DNA from: Arthonia radiata
Taxonomy: Eukaryota > Ascomycota > Arthoniomycetes > Arthoniales > Arthoniaceae
Length of the DNA stretch: 64,000 bases
Direction of reading: 5' to 3'
NCBI GenBank assembly: GCA_002989075.1
Contig: PSQN01000017.1
Location: 2,797,453-2,861,452, forward strand
Both the position numbers and the translations under genes were made by a program. The notes beneath the pieces are model-generated. The model saw only the letters and a program-made list of their open reading frames with translations. It ran no database searches and was not told where the DNA came from. Below, piece after piece: positions 48,101-61,000 of this stretch. Position 1 is the stretch's first letter; every line of letters starts with the position of its first letter.

Positions 48101-51100
48101 TCGACAGATTGTTGATAAAACTAGGTTTTCTTAATATCGATTCGTAAATCGGTACGCGCTAATCTTTCTAATACCTTCTTAATATATTTTTTATATTCTT
48201 CTAGTGTACGGCTATATACTAGGATATCGTTTAGATAAGCAGTTATAAATATATCTAAGTAATCGCTAAGTATATTGTTAATTAGTTTCTAAAATAATGC
48301 TAGTACGTTTATTAGCCCAAAGAGTATAACGCAATACTTAAAAAGTCTGTATCTAGTACAGAAGGCTGTTTTTTATTCTTCGCCTTCCTTTATACAGATT
48401 AGATTATAGGCCCCTCGTAGGTTAAACTTAGTAAACTATTGCGCGTTATACAATCGGTCTGTTATTTCGTTAATACGTAGTAAAGAGTATTAATTTTTAA
48501 TAGTTACTCTGTTTAATTGTCTATAATCTATGTAAAGTCGTAGTTTACTATTCTTCTTTAGTACGAAGAGTATCGGGTATATGGCTAGTAATGTTAATTT
48601 TCGGATAAATTCTTTTTTAAGGTTCTTATTAAGATAGTCGCAGAGTACTTAATTTTCTGCTTCTAATAGAGAGTATATTAGACCGAATATTGGCGTTTTG
48701 CCTTCTTGTAAAGGTATCGTATAATCCTACGGTTTGTATTCTAAGAGAGCTGAGTTTAGCTTAGCTTTCTTAAATAGATATCGGAACTAATTATATTTCT
48801 CTAGTATCTTAGTAATTAACTGAGTACTTGTCGTCGTATAGAATCGTTGACGTACAGTCGTTTCTTGTTTATATCTGCGTATAGTTAGCTATAGACAAGA
48901 TACTACGTTATACTTCTCTTGTAGAATATTTAAATATTGAAGTATAGTAGTACTAACCCGTATAAGTTCTTTATCGCGCTCTTTATTCTTACTACTAAAA
49001 ATAGCTTATAGAGTATCTATTTCGTAGAACGACTCTTATTTAGAGTACTTATATCTAGTAAAGAGAAGCTTCTTAGTTCTCTAATCTACTTCTAAATTAT
49101 ATTGTTATAACTAGAGTATACCTAGTATAGTATAGTGCTGGTTAATATTTACGATATTATAAGTAATTTCTTCCTAATAGTCTTTAATTGTTATATCTAT
49201 TGGTAAAGTCTTGTAGTCGACTCTTCCTTCTACTCCTTAGAATTTAGATAGTGTGTAGGGTAATTTCTTCTTTCGTATTTATATCTGACACTCCTTAACG
49301 TAGCGTATTAAGATAAAGTTACCTATTGCGTCTAAATTAATTATAATTTTAATGTTCCTATAGTTTATTGTTATCCGAGTATGTAGGTATATTCTATAGG
49401 TAGCCGAGCTCGTATAGAGCTAGACTCCTAGAGGGTCTAACCGTTGGACGGGCCGGTACTACTACCCTCGAAGTAGTTGACTTAGTCTTTTTCCTGTTAA
49501 TTGTATACGTTCTAAAGTATTTTAGGTATCGGAACCTATTATCGGTTAATTTGCTATAAGAATTCCTATATAAAGTGTTCTAATACTGCTTTTATTATAA
49601 CGTCTAGTTTATTGTTTATAATCTCTGCTTTAATTATACAACTATTGCTAGTTAAAACTTATTGTGTCTATAGATTGTATATTGTTAATTAAAGATATTA
49701 ATACTAACTACGTAAATCTAGACCTCTAATAAGGTAGTCTACTAGTTGTTGTAGGTGTAAGTAAATATATTCTAGAATATTGTTAATCTCTTTATTAGTG
49801 CTTAACTTTCCCTCGTAGAAGGCTAACTAATAAAGTCTCTATATTATTCCTTCCCAACGGATTAGAGTTTGCTCTTTCTAGTTAATATCGTTCTCGAGAG
49901 AGGATTCTATACTATTAGAATCTATATTTTTGTCTTTAAGTCGTTGTCTTGCCTATAACGCATCGTAGCTACTATCTTGCTTAGCTTTTATAGTCTATTC
50001 TTTCTTAGATTCCCCTTAGGTTTTTAGATAAGGTAACCTAGATCGTTCTCGGATAAGGCCTAGTTTTTGTGTTAAACCTTGTTTTAGAGATATCGGTTTC
50101 CTCGGCCACTATCTTAATTCTAGTTTGTTAGATTTATAAATCGTACAATCGTTATTGTAACACGCAGTCTAGAATAGTATTTTATATAGTGCAACGGTAT
50201 CTTATATCTACTGCCTCGGAATACTGCGGTTAATATTGTTTCAGTTCTATAGATTTTATTGTTCCTTTTTTATTTGTCGTTTCTTTATCTCTTTCTATAA
50301 CTCGATGTCTGTATCCTAGTTTTTATATAAGTTAAACAAGTTCTGCTCGTTGTGCTCCTCGTTAGACGAAACCTAGTGAGTATTTTTCTAGTTACAGAAG
50401 GTATTTCAGTAGATATCCTTCTACTCCTTAGTTAGTCTAATAATATACTTATACTAGTTCTAGATAGTCTTCTATAGGAGACCCAATTCTTAAAGAAGAC
50501 AACCCTCGGTCGGGTCCTTCTACTAGCGGTTAGAGAAGGCTGCTAGTAGTTTTATTGCCTTATCGCGACTATTGTTCTCTTTTGTCTAGATAGTTATATT
50601 AAACTATTGTCGTAGAGAATAGGGTTTCTAAGATCGATTGTTGTGCCCGTTTCTGTTAGTACTGTTAAACTGTTGTTTCTTAGAACGGTATTCTTTAACT
50701 TAATGTCCTAGTTTTCTGTAATATAAGTATAGCTTGTTCTTTATTCTGTATTCTTGTTCCTGGTTGTTTAGTTTTCCTTGAGGCTTTATAAAATCTAACT
50801 CTATTGAATCGCCTCGGTCTTATCGTAAGTTTGCTCGATTCTTTGTTTTATAGAATCTATTAGTGAGGTTACCTTTCTTTTCTATTTATCTTTTAAAGTT
50901 GCTGTCGTCGATCTCCTTTGCTCGCTGTATAAAGCTATCGAGGTCGTTAAACTTCTCTTTACGGATATAAATTATTTCCTTAATATAGTCCTTAAGTCCC
51001 TCGTAAAAGGTCTTAATAAGGGATTTCTCGTTCTATTCTATTTAATTAGTATACTATATAAATTCGGCGGTATATCTGCTTACTAGTTCTATCTACTTAA

Positions 51101-51551
51101 GGTTCCTAAGCTTTCTAGTAGCGACGCGTCTAGCGTCGATCTGTTTAAAGATCTTACGGAGCTTCTTCTAAAAGAAGGTAAAGCTAGCGAAGAACTTATC
51201 GGTATCCTCGCGTCTACTCTTTATTAGAGTAAATAAGAAGTTGTTAAGGTAGTATTTAACCTACTTGTAGGTATCTCTGTCTATATAAGAGGTAGCGAAT
51301 AGAACTATAGTAGTGTCGTTCAAAAACTAGTCTTTATAAGTTCTAAAGTATACGACTAGGCGTATTAAGAATAAAGTAACTTTAGAACGTTTATTTAAGA
51401 AGCTTTTTCTTATCTTAATATTGACGTCTGATATCTTACTCGTACTAGCTATTCTATTAGCTAACCTATCTACAGCGTCGCGGCTATTGGGTGTCGAAGT
51501 AGTAGATATAACTAATTTACTTTCTCTACTTTTGTAGCGAGTCTATTAAAG
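45163..51551 (-). pseudogene. Degraded gag-pol of LTR-B element II
   Basis: Same domain order as element I, read on the minus strand: gag 51,500-50,700, zinc knuckle near 50,735-50,690 with Cys changed to Tyr and a stop, protease near 49,380, reverse transcriptase 48,600-48,200, RNase H 47,850-47,590, integrase 47,270-46,300, then a chromodomain-side tail toward 45,800. Stops interrupt all domains. The plus-strand frame at 46,614-46,802 mirrors the antisense frame of element I and is not a gene. Confidence 0.8.
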
Positions 51552-52001
51552 TATAACGCCGGTCGCTGGAAGAACCAAACTAAGGCTTACTTACCTTATA
51601 TGCTTATCGACCTTAGTAGTAGGTGTCTTGTGTGCTAGAGACTAAAAGGTAGGAGAGGCAAGACAGATTATAGAGAGTAAGAGAAGCTTAACTAAAGTAG
51701 ACAGAAGATAAAGTACGTTATCTAAATATAGTTAAGAAACTTGTATTTAAATATTAAATTAATAGACTAAAGTTTATTCTAAAGTTAGTTATTAGTCTAG
51801 CTATATAGTCTAAGGTATATAAGTATGTTTCTCTATGTCCGACGGTCTCGACAATCCCTTTGTCGCGTAGTTGAGATTCTATTGCGATGTAGCGACGTTA
51901 CCAACGTTGCTATATTAGAGTCGTCGGGTATACTATATAATACTCTAATGAGGCTAGCTGCGCTCAGCCTTGTACTAGCTTAATGTAGTAAGATCGTAAT
52001 A
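51552..52001 (-). repeat. 5' LTR-B of element II
   Basis: 450 bp, TATAACGCCGG...GATCGTAATA, partner of 44,713-45,162. It abuts TTTAG of element W. Confidence 0.87.
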
Positions 52002-55000
52002 TTTAGCTAAGAAGAGATAGCCGATTACTATTGCCGTTAAACATTAACTTAGACTTATTTATATTAGATATAGCAGACACCGTCCGAACTAATATTAATA
52101 ATAAGACGGATATATATCTGTATCCGGTAGCGTTCTTTTTAAAGAAATTTATAGACGCTAAGCTAAGATATAATATCTATAATAAAGAGCTTATAGCAAT
52201 ATAAATTAGCTTTAAGTACTAGCGCTATTATCTTATTAGTGTACAGTACTTAGTAAAGGTCGTAATAGACTATAATAATCTATAGTATTTTATAACAATA
52301 AAAGTATTGTTTTGCCGACAGGCGTACTAGACAGAAGACCTATTAGTATTTAACTTTAAAATACTATACCGTACAGATAGTAAAAACCTAGTAGACGTAC
52401 CGTCGCGCTATTCAAATTATAAGAATTTACGTAAAGTAAAGGAAGATAACGCTAATAAGATGTTATCGAGTCTATAGTAGAAGCTTAGAAGAGGTACTAC
52501 TTTGCCTAGTACTGGGAAAGAGCCCTCTAGCCTAGAAGAAGGTATAATTGCTACTTTAATTATATTGCTTAAAAATTAGTTTAAATACTGTTAGCGGTTT
52601 AGCTACCGATCTAAAACTTTAAACGCAACTATAACCTAAATCGAGGGTAAATTAGAGTTAAATATAGACTTTATATAGAACGCTTAGAAGCGAGAAACGC
52701 GTTCGTCTTCTTCTACTAATACAGAGCCTTTTTTAATAGCTCTCGTATTACGAGTTAAGGTAGTTGCAGCTACCGCTCTTAAAACAGCTTATAATAATAC
52801 TTCTCGGAGTCTTACGACCCTAATCCTCGAAGTCTAGCAGAGAGACGCCTTTATAAAGTAGAAAGTATTGGAGTTAAAATTATTAGCTAAGACTAAAGGT
52901 CAGTAGAGTAACAAAACGGTAATAAATTGCCGTTAAGCTGGTATAAGAAAGCGCTGTACGAGTTGAATCGACTTAAATACTCTAATAGGGTCCGACTCAG
53001 ACTCCAAGTCTCTAAAGCACGTAGAATAGTTAGTCGACAGCTATAGATTGTTGCGCTAAGATAGCAAAATTTAGATATTAGAATACTCTGCGTTAAAGCT
53101 TAAAATTATAAGTAGAAATTATAATAATAAGCTTGCTGGCTACTTTAAGATCGAGAAGACCCTTAAAATTTTAAGATATAAATATACGTAAGAAAAGATA
53201 GCAACGTATATTAAGAACTTTGTTACTAAATACAATATATACTAACGAACAGCCGTAAAGAGGTATAAACTATATAGCGAAATAGCAGCGATATTGGTTC
53301 CGATTAGCTCCTTTAAGGACCTATCTTTAGACTTTATTGTTAAATTACCGATAGTTCTTTTAAAGAACGGGAACATTGTTAATTTAATTCTTATAGTTGT
53401 AGACCACTTCTCTAAGTTTATAACCTATATTCTAGTTAGTAAAACTATAGATGCTATAGAGCTAACAGAAGTGCTTTATAAACACTAGGCAAAAACGTTA
53501 AGATTCCTAAGGAGCCTCTTGTCTGATAGAGGATCTATGTTTACTAGCTTATATTAGAGTACCTTCTGCCAGCATTTAGCTGTAAAACGAAGGTTAAGTA
53601 CAGTATTTTACCCTCAAACTGATAGCTAAACCGAGCGCTAGAACTAAGAGCTTAAAAACTACCTATATATCTATATCTCTTAAAATTAAGATAATTAGTA
53701 TAAGTATCTAAAAGAAGCTACTTTTACGTACAATTTAAAAGTTTATTTATTAACAAAAATTTTGCCGATTAAATGTGCGTTCGGTCGCGTTACAGACGTA
53801 CTAGACGGCGTACCGCCGCTAAATTGGTACCGTACTATAGTTAAGCCGAACAACCTTTCTATCGGTAAGGACACCTTCCGTTAAGAAGAAAGGTAGTCTA
53901 AACTAGAACATTCTATAGCAGTTAAGTATATAAAAGAACGCCTTCTTTGTTAACAAGAAATAAAGCAGCAGCTAGAAAAAGCTTAGCGTCTGTAAATAGA
54001 ATAGTACAATACTAAGTACACACTAAAATACTATATATTAGGTAACTTAGTGCTGCTGTCGTTAAAGAACCTTAAGATAAAGAGGCTAATAAAGAAGCTC
54101 GACGATCGAAGCTTAGGACTATTTAGAATTCTTAAGAAAGTAAGTAAATAAGCTTACTAGCTGGTACTATTAGACTTCTACCGCATTTACTCTGTCTTCT
54201 ACGTATCCTTACTAAAGCTATATTGCCGTCGGCCCGGTATAGAACCGCCTGGTTTGGTTGAAGTCAATAGTAGTAAAGAATAGCTCGTTAAGGCGATCTA
54301 CTTTAAGGTTAAAAATAAAGACTAGTATTAAACTAAGTAGCAGGGGTAGTTAAAGACAAATAACATAATAGAGCCGCGGGTATATCTTAAAGACTCTAAC
54401 GCCCTTAAGAAATTTTAGAAGCGTAAAGACGCTAAGCTAAAAGACAAGCGTCTAAGACGAACTAGGTAACGTAAATAAGAAAGGGCTACAAGCCTACGTA
54501 ATTAGCCTACAATATAACGCTAAAGAGAAGGTAGATTATCTAAAGTACAGTTTAGAACATAGAATTAGTATAGTATTAAACCTTAAGACTATTTATATAT
54601 AATTATAAAGCTTAAGCTATAAGAAAGCTAAAATAAGACTTATATAGAGAGAAAATATAGAACAATTCCGATAGACTAAAGAAAACTACTTATATAGATC
54701 AAAACTCTAGCCGAATAAAAGACAGAAAACTACAAGAAGACTATCTAAACTAGTACCGAAGTTAGTACGGATCGGCGGTATAATACTACTTAACTTAGCC
54801 GCAATTACCGTTAATACGGTCTTAAATCTAATTAATTAAACCTACTATAGCTAGCTTATAAAGAGCCTTATTTATAGACAGCTAAGGGCCGTACAACTCT
54901 ATATCAGAATTAAAGCTCTAGCGTAGCGCCTTAATACACTTAAAATCGTTAGTATCGACCTACTCGACCGACTTAGTGCCTAAACCGCGCTATTAGGCCT

Positions 55001-56661
55001 ACAGCTAAACATAAAAGATAAGAAGTAGAGTAAGATAGTCGTTATAGAAAGACTCTTTATTATTCTAAACGTCCTTACTAGAGGTTAAGAAGAAGTTAGC
55101 GCGCACAAGAAGGTTGTAGGTACGTCTCTATTAAGTAGAAACCTAGTATACGTTAATATAGAGTTAATTAGTATTTAAAACGAGAGAATATTAAACTTAC
55201 TATCTTATACTTATCTTCCGACCTCTTAATACTAGTATAGCGAGTATACTTAGCGTACTATCTTTTAGACTACTTATAGGTTTAGTTCTCGTAATACTTA
55301 AAATCGGAGTTTGTAGAAGGACTACTATATATAGCTATATCGTTAAATAAGATCTTTATATAATAGTAGTATACTAAGACGTAAGCCTTTAGCTAAGGCT
55401 AAATTAATATAGATATAGCGTAAAAAGTAGAATTCGAGGAGGTAGACTAGCAAGACTTTATAAGCGACTCGGGCTTATAAGCAGTACCGCGGTAATAGAG
55501 AGAATAAACAATCTTATTATTATTAGAGTCGTTTTTATAGACGTAACGCTTTTAACGAGCTAGAATACTAATAATTAAACTAAAATAAAGCAATAAGAGA
55601 TAGTAGACTTATAAAGAGTTGTAAGAGTTAGAGACACGTTACTTAGTTTAGAAGAGCGTAGACTAGAAGAAGCTGTAAATAATTTAGAAATTAGTAAAGT
55701 AACTTTAAAAGCTTTCTTCTTACGAGCGTTATAAAGAAGAGCTTTAAGATTAATAGCGGCTTTAGAGTCTTTAATACTGTAAGTTAAGCGGTAAGTTAGC
55801 GCTTTAGAAGAGCTCGCTCTAATAGTAGGTTTATTAATAGAGTTAAAACTCAATATAGTAGAGATTATAAAGATAAATTAGAGGCAATTTAATATTAAAT
55901 TAGCTACAAACTTATTATCTAAAAAGAGAAGTAAAGGCCTATTAAAGAAGAGAAGCTTGTAAGCTAAATAGAAGAGTATAATAATATTAAAGAAAGAAAG
56001 AGAAAGTTTAAAAGAGTAAGAGCCTTGTTTTATGCCTATTGTTAGATATCGATAACAAAGCTTCTGTCTATAGGTACTAATATAAGAGCAAAGAAGCCTA
56101 TTTATATAGATTGCTACTACCTATAGAGGTAATTAATCGGTAAAAGCGTATATAAGAGCATACAAAAGAATATAAAATTAGGTAAAAATAATATATAACC
56201 TTACTACCGAGCTTATAACTTAGGCTCGAAAGCTTTAAATTAAAAGTAAAGCTCAGCACTATAACTCGGTGCTGCAAAAAACTAGCACTAAACGACGCGT
56301 AGGATAATAGTAAGCAACATTACTCTTTTCCTAACTAAACGCAGACATAAGCCAGTAGATTTTTAACGAGGTTGTTGCTCTACGTAAGACAATAAATAGA
56401 AGGTACGATAGAGATAGCGGATTGCACTTAGATCGAGGGCGATCCTTCTTAAGAGGGAAGATAGTTATAATGCATAAACGTCCTAATAGCAAATTAAAAC
56501 AGAATGTTGCCTATTTAGGAAGGCTGCGATTCTAGGAGGATATCTTTCCTCTAGTAGACGCATTCCTTTCTAGTCTCCTTAATAATTAGCTTGAACATTA
56601 GTAGGGTCTATTTGAGCCCTTTTTGCTACCTAACTGCTCTCTGCTCTATATCCAGATCACA
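52002..56661 (+). mobile_element. Chromovirus W, right half: RNase H, integrase, chromodomain, 3' LTR
   Basis: Continues W on the plus strand. RNase H with 'LRYNIYNKELIAI' lies at 52,150-52,205. The integrase core begins in an open stretch 53,294-53,488 ('LSLDFIVKLP', 'VVDHFSKFITY') and runs to a SDRGS motif near 53,522. A chromodomain lies at about 54,270-54,420 with Trp and Gln codons now stops. From 54,450 to 56,450 there are about 2 kb that I cannot assign, including a minus-strand open frame of 92 codons at 55,575-55,853. A polypurine tract at 56,451-56,464 precedes the LTR. Confidence 0.82.
56466..56661 (+). repeat. 3' LTR of chromovirus W
   Basis: 196 bp, starts TATAATGCATAAACG (expected TGTAATG) and ends CCAGATCACA. 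It is followed by the target duplication AAACT and then Gypsy A gag sequence. Confidence 0.88.
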
Positions 56662-56666
56662 AAACT

Positions 56667-57546
56667 ATTGTTTCTTAGAACGGTATTCCTTAACTTAATG
56701 CTCTAGCTTTCTATAATATAAGTATAGCTTATTCTTTATTTTATATTCTCTTTTCTAGTTGTTTAGTTTTTTCTGAAGCCTTATAGAATTTAACTTTATT
56801 AGATTATCTCAGTTTTATCGTATATTCGCTCGATTTTTTATTTTATAGAATTTATTAGTAAGATTACTCTTCTTTTCTATCTATCTTTTAAAGTTACTGT
56901 TATTAATCTTCTTTACTCGTTATATAAAACTATTAAGATTATTAAACTTCTTTCTACGAATATAAATTATTTCTTTAATATAATTCTTAAGCTCTTTATA
57001 AAAGGTCTCAATAAGAGGTTTCTCGTTCTATCCTATTTAATTAGCATACTATATAAATTTGGCAGTATATCTGCTTACTGGTCTTATTTACTTAAAATTC
57101 CGAAGCTTTTTAGTAGCGACGCGTCTAGCGTCGGTCTAACTAAAGATTTCTTGAAGCTTTTTTTAGAAGAAGACAAAGCTAGTAAAGAATTTATTAGTAT
57201 CCTCGCGCCTACTTTTTATCGAGGTAAACAAAAAGTCGTCGAAATAATACTCAACCTATGTGTAAATATCTCTGTCTATATAAGAGGTAGCAACTAGAAC
57301 TATTGTAGTATCGTTTAAAAACTAGTCTTTATAAGTTTTAAAGTATATAGCTAGGCGTATTAAAAATAAAGTAACTTTAAAACGTTTATTTAAGAAGCTC
57401 TTTTCTATCTTAGTATTAACGTTTAATATCTTACTTATACTAGCTATTCTGTTAGCTAGTCTGTTTATAGCGTTGTAGCTATTAGGTACTAAAGTAGTAA
57501 ATATAATTAATCTGCTTTCTCTACTTTTATAGCGAGTCTATTAAAG
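56667..57546 (-). pseudogene. Gypsy A gag fragment
   Basis: About 880 bp matching 50,665-51,551 of element II, on the minus strand from the 5' LTR at 57,547 to the zinc-knuckle region, where W inserted. It contains many stops. Confidence 0.78.
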
Positions 57547-58016
57547 TATAACGCCGGTTGCTAGAAAAACTAAATTAAGACTTACTTACTTTATATACTT
57601 ATCGACCTTAGTAAAGGGTATCTTGTATACTAAAGACTAAAAGATAGAAGAGGCGAGATAGATTATAGAGGGTAAGAAGGGCTTAACTAAGTAAATAGAA
57701 GGTAAAGTACGTTACTTAAATATAGTTAAGAAACTTATATTTAAATATTAAGTTAATAGACTAAAGCTTATTCTAAGGTTAGCTATTAGTTAAACTATAT
57801 AGTTTAGGGTATATAAATATATTCCTCTATATCTATTAGACTTAACAATACTTATATCGAGTTCATAAGAAATATAAGCTTTAAAGCTATTTTATTCGAT
57901 AATACCTATAGTAGATTTATAGGCTTAGTTAGAAATAATACTAATAGAGCTAAAATAACTGGTAGTAATTAACACTTAGAAGTGCGCTAGCTTGTCTAGT
58001 ACTGGTACTTGTAATA
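57547..58016 (-). repeat. 5' LTR of Gypsy A
   Basis: 470 bp, TATAACGCCGG...CTTGTAATA, followed by CTTCT. Same length and U3 type as 17,024-17,493. Confidence 0.87.
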
Positions 58017-61000
58017 CTTCTACTTCTTCTATATAATCTCTACTACTATTATTTTATATCTAAATAGTTCTCTAATATAATTAAAAGTAGCTAGTAATAA
58101 GCTTAAAGACGCTAATTAAGATTAATTTTATAGATATTAACTCTTATACTTAGACTCTATCTATAACTATAGTAATAGAGTATACTTACTAGTATTACTA
58201 ACTTTAGTAGGTAGTAGTATTATCTTTTTACTCTACTATAATAAAGATAATTACTAATATTCTTGCTAGTAAGGCTAGTTTAGTTAGCTATTAAGCTTTA
58301 TACTAATTAATTAGAAATACTTATATTTAGTATAAAAGTCTTAGCTATATTCTTCTTCTTCTTTCTCTTCTTCTTCTTTCTCTTCTTCTTCTTTCTCTTC
58401 TTCTTCTTTCTCTTCTTCTTCTTTCTCTTCTTCTTCTTAATTATAACTTTTATCTTCTTTTCTACTAATATCTACTTTATAAGCTAGTCTATAACCTCTA
58501 GTCATTTATTTACTATAGATATCTTTATCTTACTCTTCTTAATAGATATACTTTTAGACGTACTATTGCTAGTAGAAGAACGCTAAATAATAATATAAAT
58601 AATCATTTTACTAGTACTATTATAACTAAATAAATTAAGCTATTTAAATAGCTTTATAGAGGGATTCTAAAGTAAGGCTCTATTACTAATTAGTATAAGA
58701 TTAATACTACTATTCTATACTGTCTTTAGTAGCGCTTAGATATTATATACTTTATAATAATCTAGATTTATTAGTAGTAATAGCTACTAGTCCTTATTAT
58801 AGATAGTAATAAATTTTTAGTTTATTAACTATAGAAGGTCTAGATAAAGGTATTAATACTAAATAGATTTAAAATTGTCTATAATTATACTAATATATTT
58901 CTAAATTATATCTCTAGATAGTTTATCTTTAGAAAAGTATGCTAGATACTAATTAAGAGTAGCTTTAAGCTTAGAAGATAGTACTACTTTAAAAGGCTTA
59001 TTATAATTAGTATACAAAGTATTATAGATAAGATACTTAGTATTCTTTATACTATTAGGATTATATTAGTACTTGCTTTAGTAAGTCTTCTAGCGATACT
59101 TACTAACCTCTTATAGTCCTACTAGCTAGAAGTATAGTATTACTATAGAAAATAGTCTAAATATAAGATTATTAATAAGTACTATCTACTATCTCTCTTA
59201 ATTATATTGTTTAGGCGTATTAAGGTTAATAATAGTATTCTTTAAACCTAATAGAGCTAGTTGATATCTTAGTTAGCTGTATATTAGATATTAATAGCTA
59301 ATATAAAGAGTAAAATAATTAATATACTAGTCCGCTAGATATAGGATAAAGTTTATAGTAAGAGTATAAGTAAGAGATATAAATTCTATAGCTAAATACT
59401 AATTATATACTATAAATCCTTATAGACAAGTACTTTTTAATACTCTTAATTAATTATATATATTAATAAGATTATAGTATAAGTAGATACTTTACTACCC
59501 TTACTACTATTATTAGATTATATAATAATTTTATTTAGCTTAGTATAGAATATAATAGAGTAGATATATAAGTATTCTTAGATAAGATGTTATTACTATT
59601 TATTATAACTAATTACCTACTATTATACTCTACTATAAATACTAAATAATTATAACTTATATATTAATAAGTACGCTAAAGTAGATACTCTATATCTAGC
59701 TAAATAGAAATATATATATATATATAAAAGCTATATATCTATAATTAATTCTAATCTATTATAGTAGTAATGCTACTTTACTTATAGACTCCTAATATCT
59801 AACTAATTTATAAGCTCTTATAGAAATTAACTATTATTATTCTTATTATTAGGGTAATTTAAACTCTCTTCTCTCTTATTAGTATCTTCTCTAGCCTAAC
59901 TAACAGAATTTTTATCTATATTCTATATACTCTTAATACTCTTATTATAGTTAGTATCTCTATTAGCTAGGTCTACAGCTTATCTTAAGCTACTTAGGTT
60001 ACTTTTAAAGCTCTATAAGAGCTTATCTATTTCTACTAGCTACTAGCTATTAGTAAACAATAGTAGTATTGTTTCTTTAAGAATATAGTAGTATTAATTA
60101 ACTTTATTTCTCAATATATTTTATAGCTATAAGTAAGCCTATTTATATATCTTATTACTACTTAGAAAGGCTAATACTACTGTAATTAGATTAAAAAAGT
60201 CTAGTTTATTTAGTAGACGTTAATATAACTAGTAAGTACTTACTAGTAAGTACTTTTACTTATTAAAATTTAATATATTATAGAGAAATAGTATTAAGAG
60301 CTTCTTATTTATTGGTATTTAGTAGTAATAATGCCTATTTAGTAGCTTTTTATAGATATCTAGCGGACAACTAGTAATAAGATACAATTAATAGTACTAA
60401 GCCTAGATTTAGCTAGTATTACAGTTAGCGATATACGTCTCTATAGTTATATAGATAATTAAAAAGTAGATTATCTTTAAAGCTATATAATTAAGTAACG
60501 ACTAGCTATTCTACTACTATCTTATCTTAAATTCTTTAAACAGATTAGTAAAATTATAAAGAATAGTAAAGTCTAGTAGCTACTACTAGACTTTAATCTA
60601 CTAGTTCTTTTAACTAGTACTAAAGAAGAAGTACTCTTAGAGGCTAGCACTATAAAAATAATACTACAGATAAGCTTAATATTATACTAATAATCTAGCC
60701 TTTTACTATAGTTAATATAAATAATCTTTAGAGCGTATTTATATACTATAATATTTTAAGTAAACTACTTAAGAACTAATATCTATATATATATAAAGAC
60801 GTCTATATAGAACTAAATAGTATATTAGAAGAATAAATTAATAGTAGTATATATTTAGAAGCTATACTACTTTAGCTTTATATAACTATCTATTAATTAT
60901 ATCTAGTTAGAATCTTGTATATAACTAGAGCGCCGTAAATAGAAAAGCTAGCTACTATATTAAATGTAATAGCTAATAATCTTAGTAGAATTAATATAGT

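Larger units (their letters stand above)
44713..52001 (-). mobile_element. LTR-B Ty3/Gypsy element II, minus orientation
   Basis: 7,289 bp with LTRs 44,713-45,162 and 51,552-52,001, both 450 bp. The internal region parallels element I in the opposite orientation from integrase (46-47.4 kb) through reverse transcriptase (catalytic YLND near 48,220-48,250 on the minus strand) to gag (50.6-51.5 kb). Flanks are TATAG on the left and TTTAG on the right, not a matching duplication. The right flank pairs instead with that of element I, as expected for a recombinant element. Confidence 0.87.
17024..58016 (-). mobile_element. Gypsy A: Ty3/Gypsy element, minus orientation, split by nested insertions
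   Basis: Two LTRs of 470 bp each, 17,024-17,493 and 57,547-58,016, lie 40 kb apart in the same orientation and are flanked by the identical 5 bp CTTCT (17,019-17,023 and 58,017-58,021). This shows one insertion event into the outer TIR element. Internal pieces are 17,494-17,623, 18,101-20,204 (integrase side), 27,682-27,886 (RNase H region), 44,620-44,712 (zinc-knuckle region, now inverted) and 56,667-57,546 (gag). A pyrimidine run just inside the left LTR is the complement of a polypurine tract and agrees with minus orientation. About 3 kb covering protease and reverse transcriptase is missing between the 27,886 and 44,712 pieces. Confidence 0.85.
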
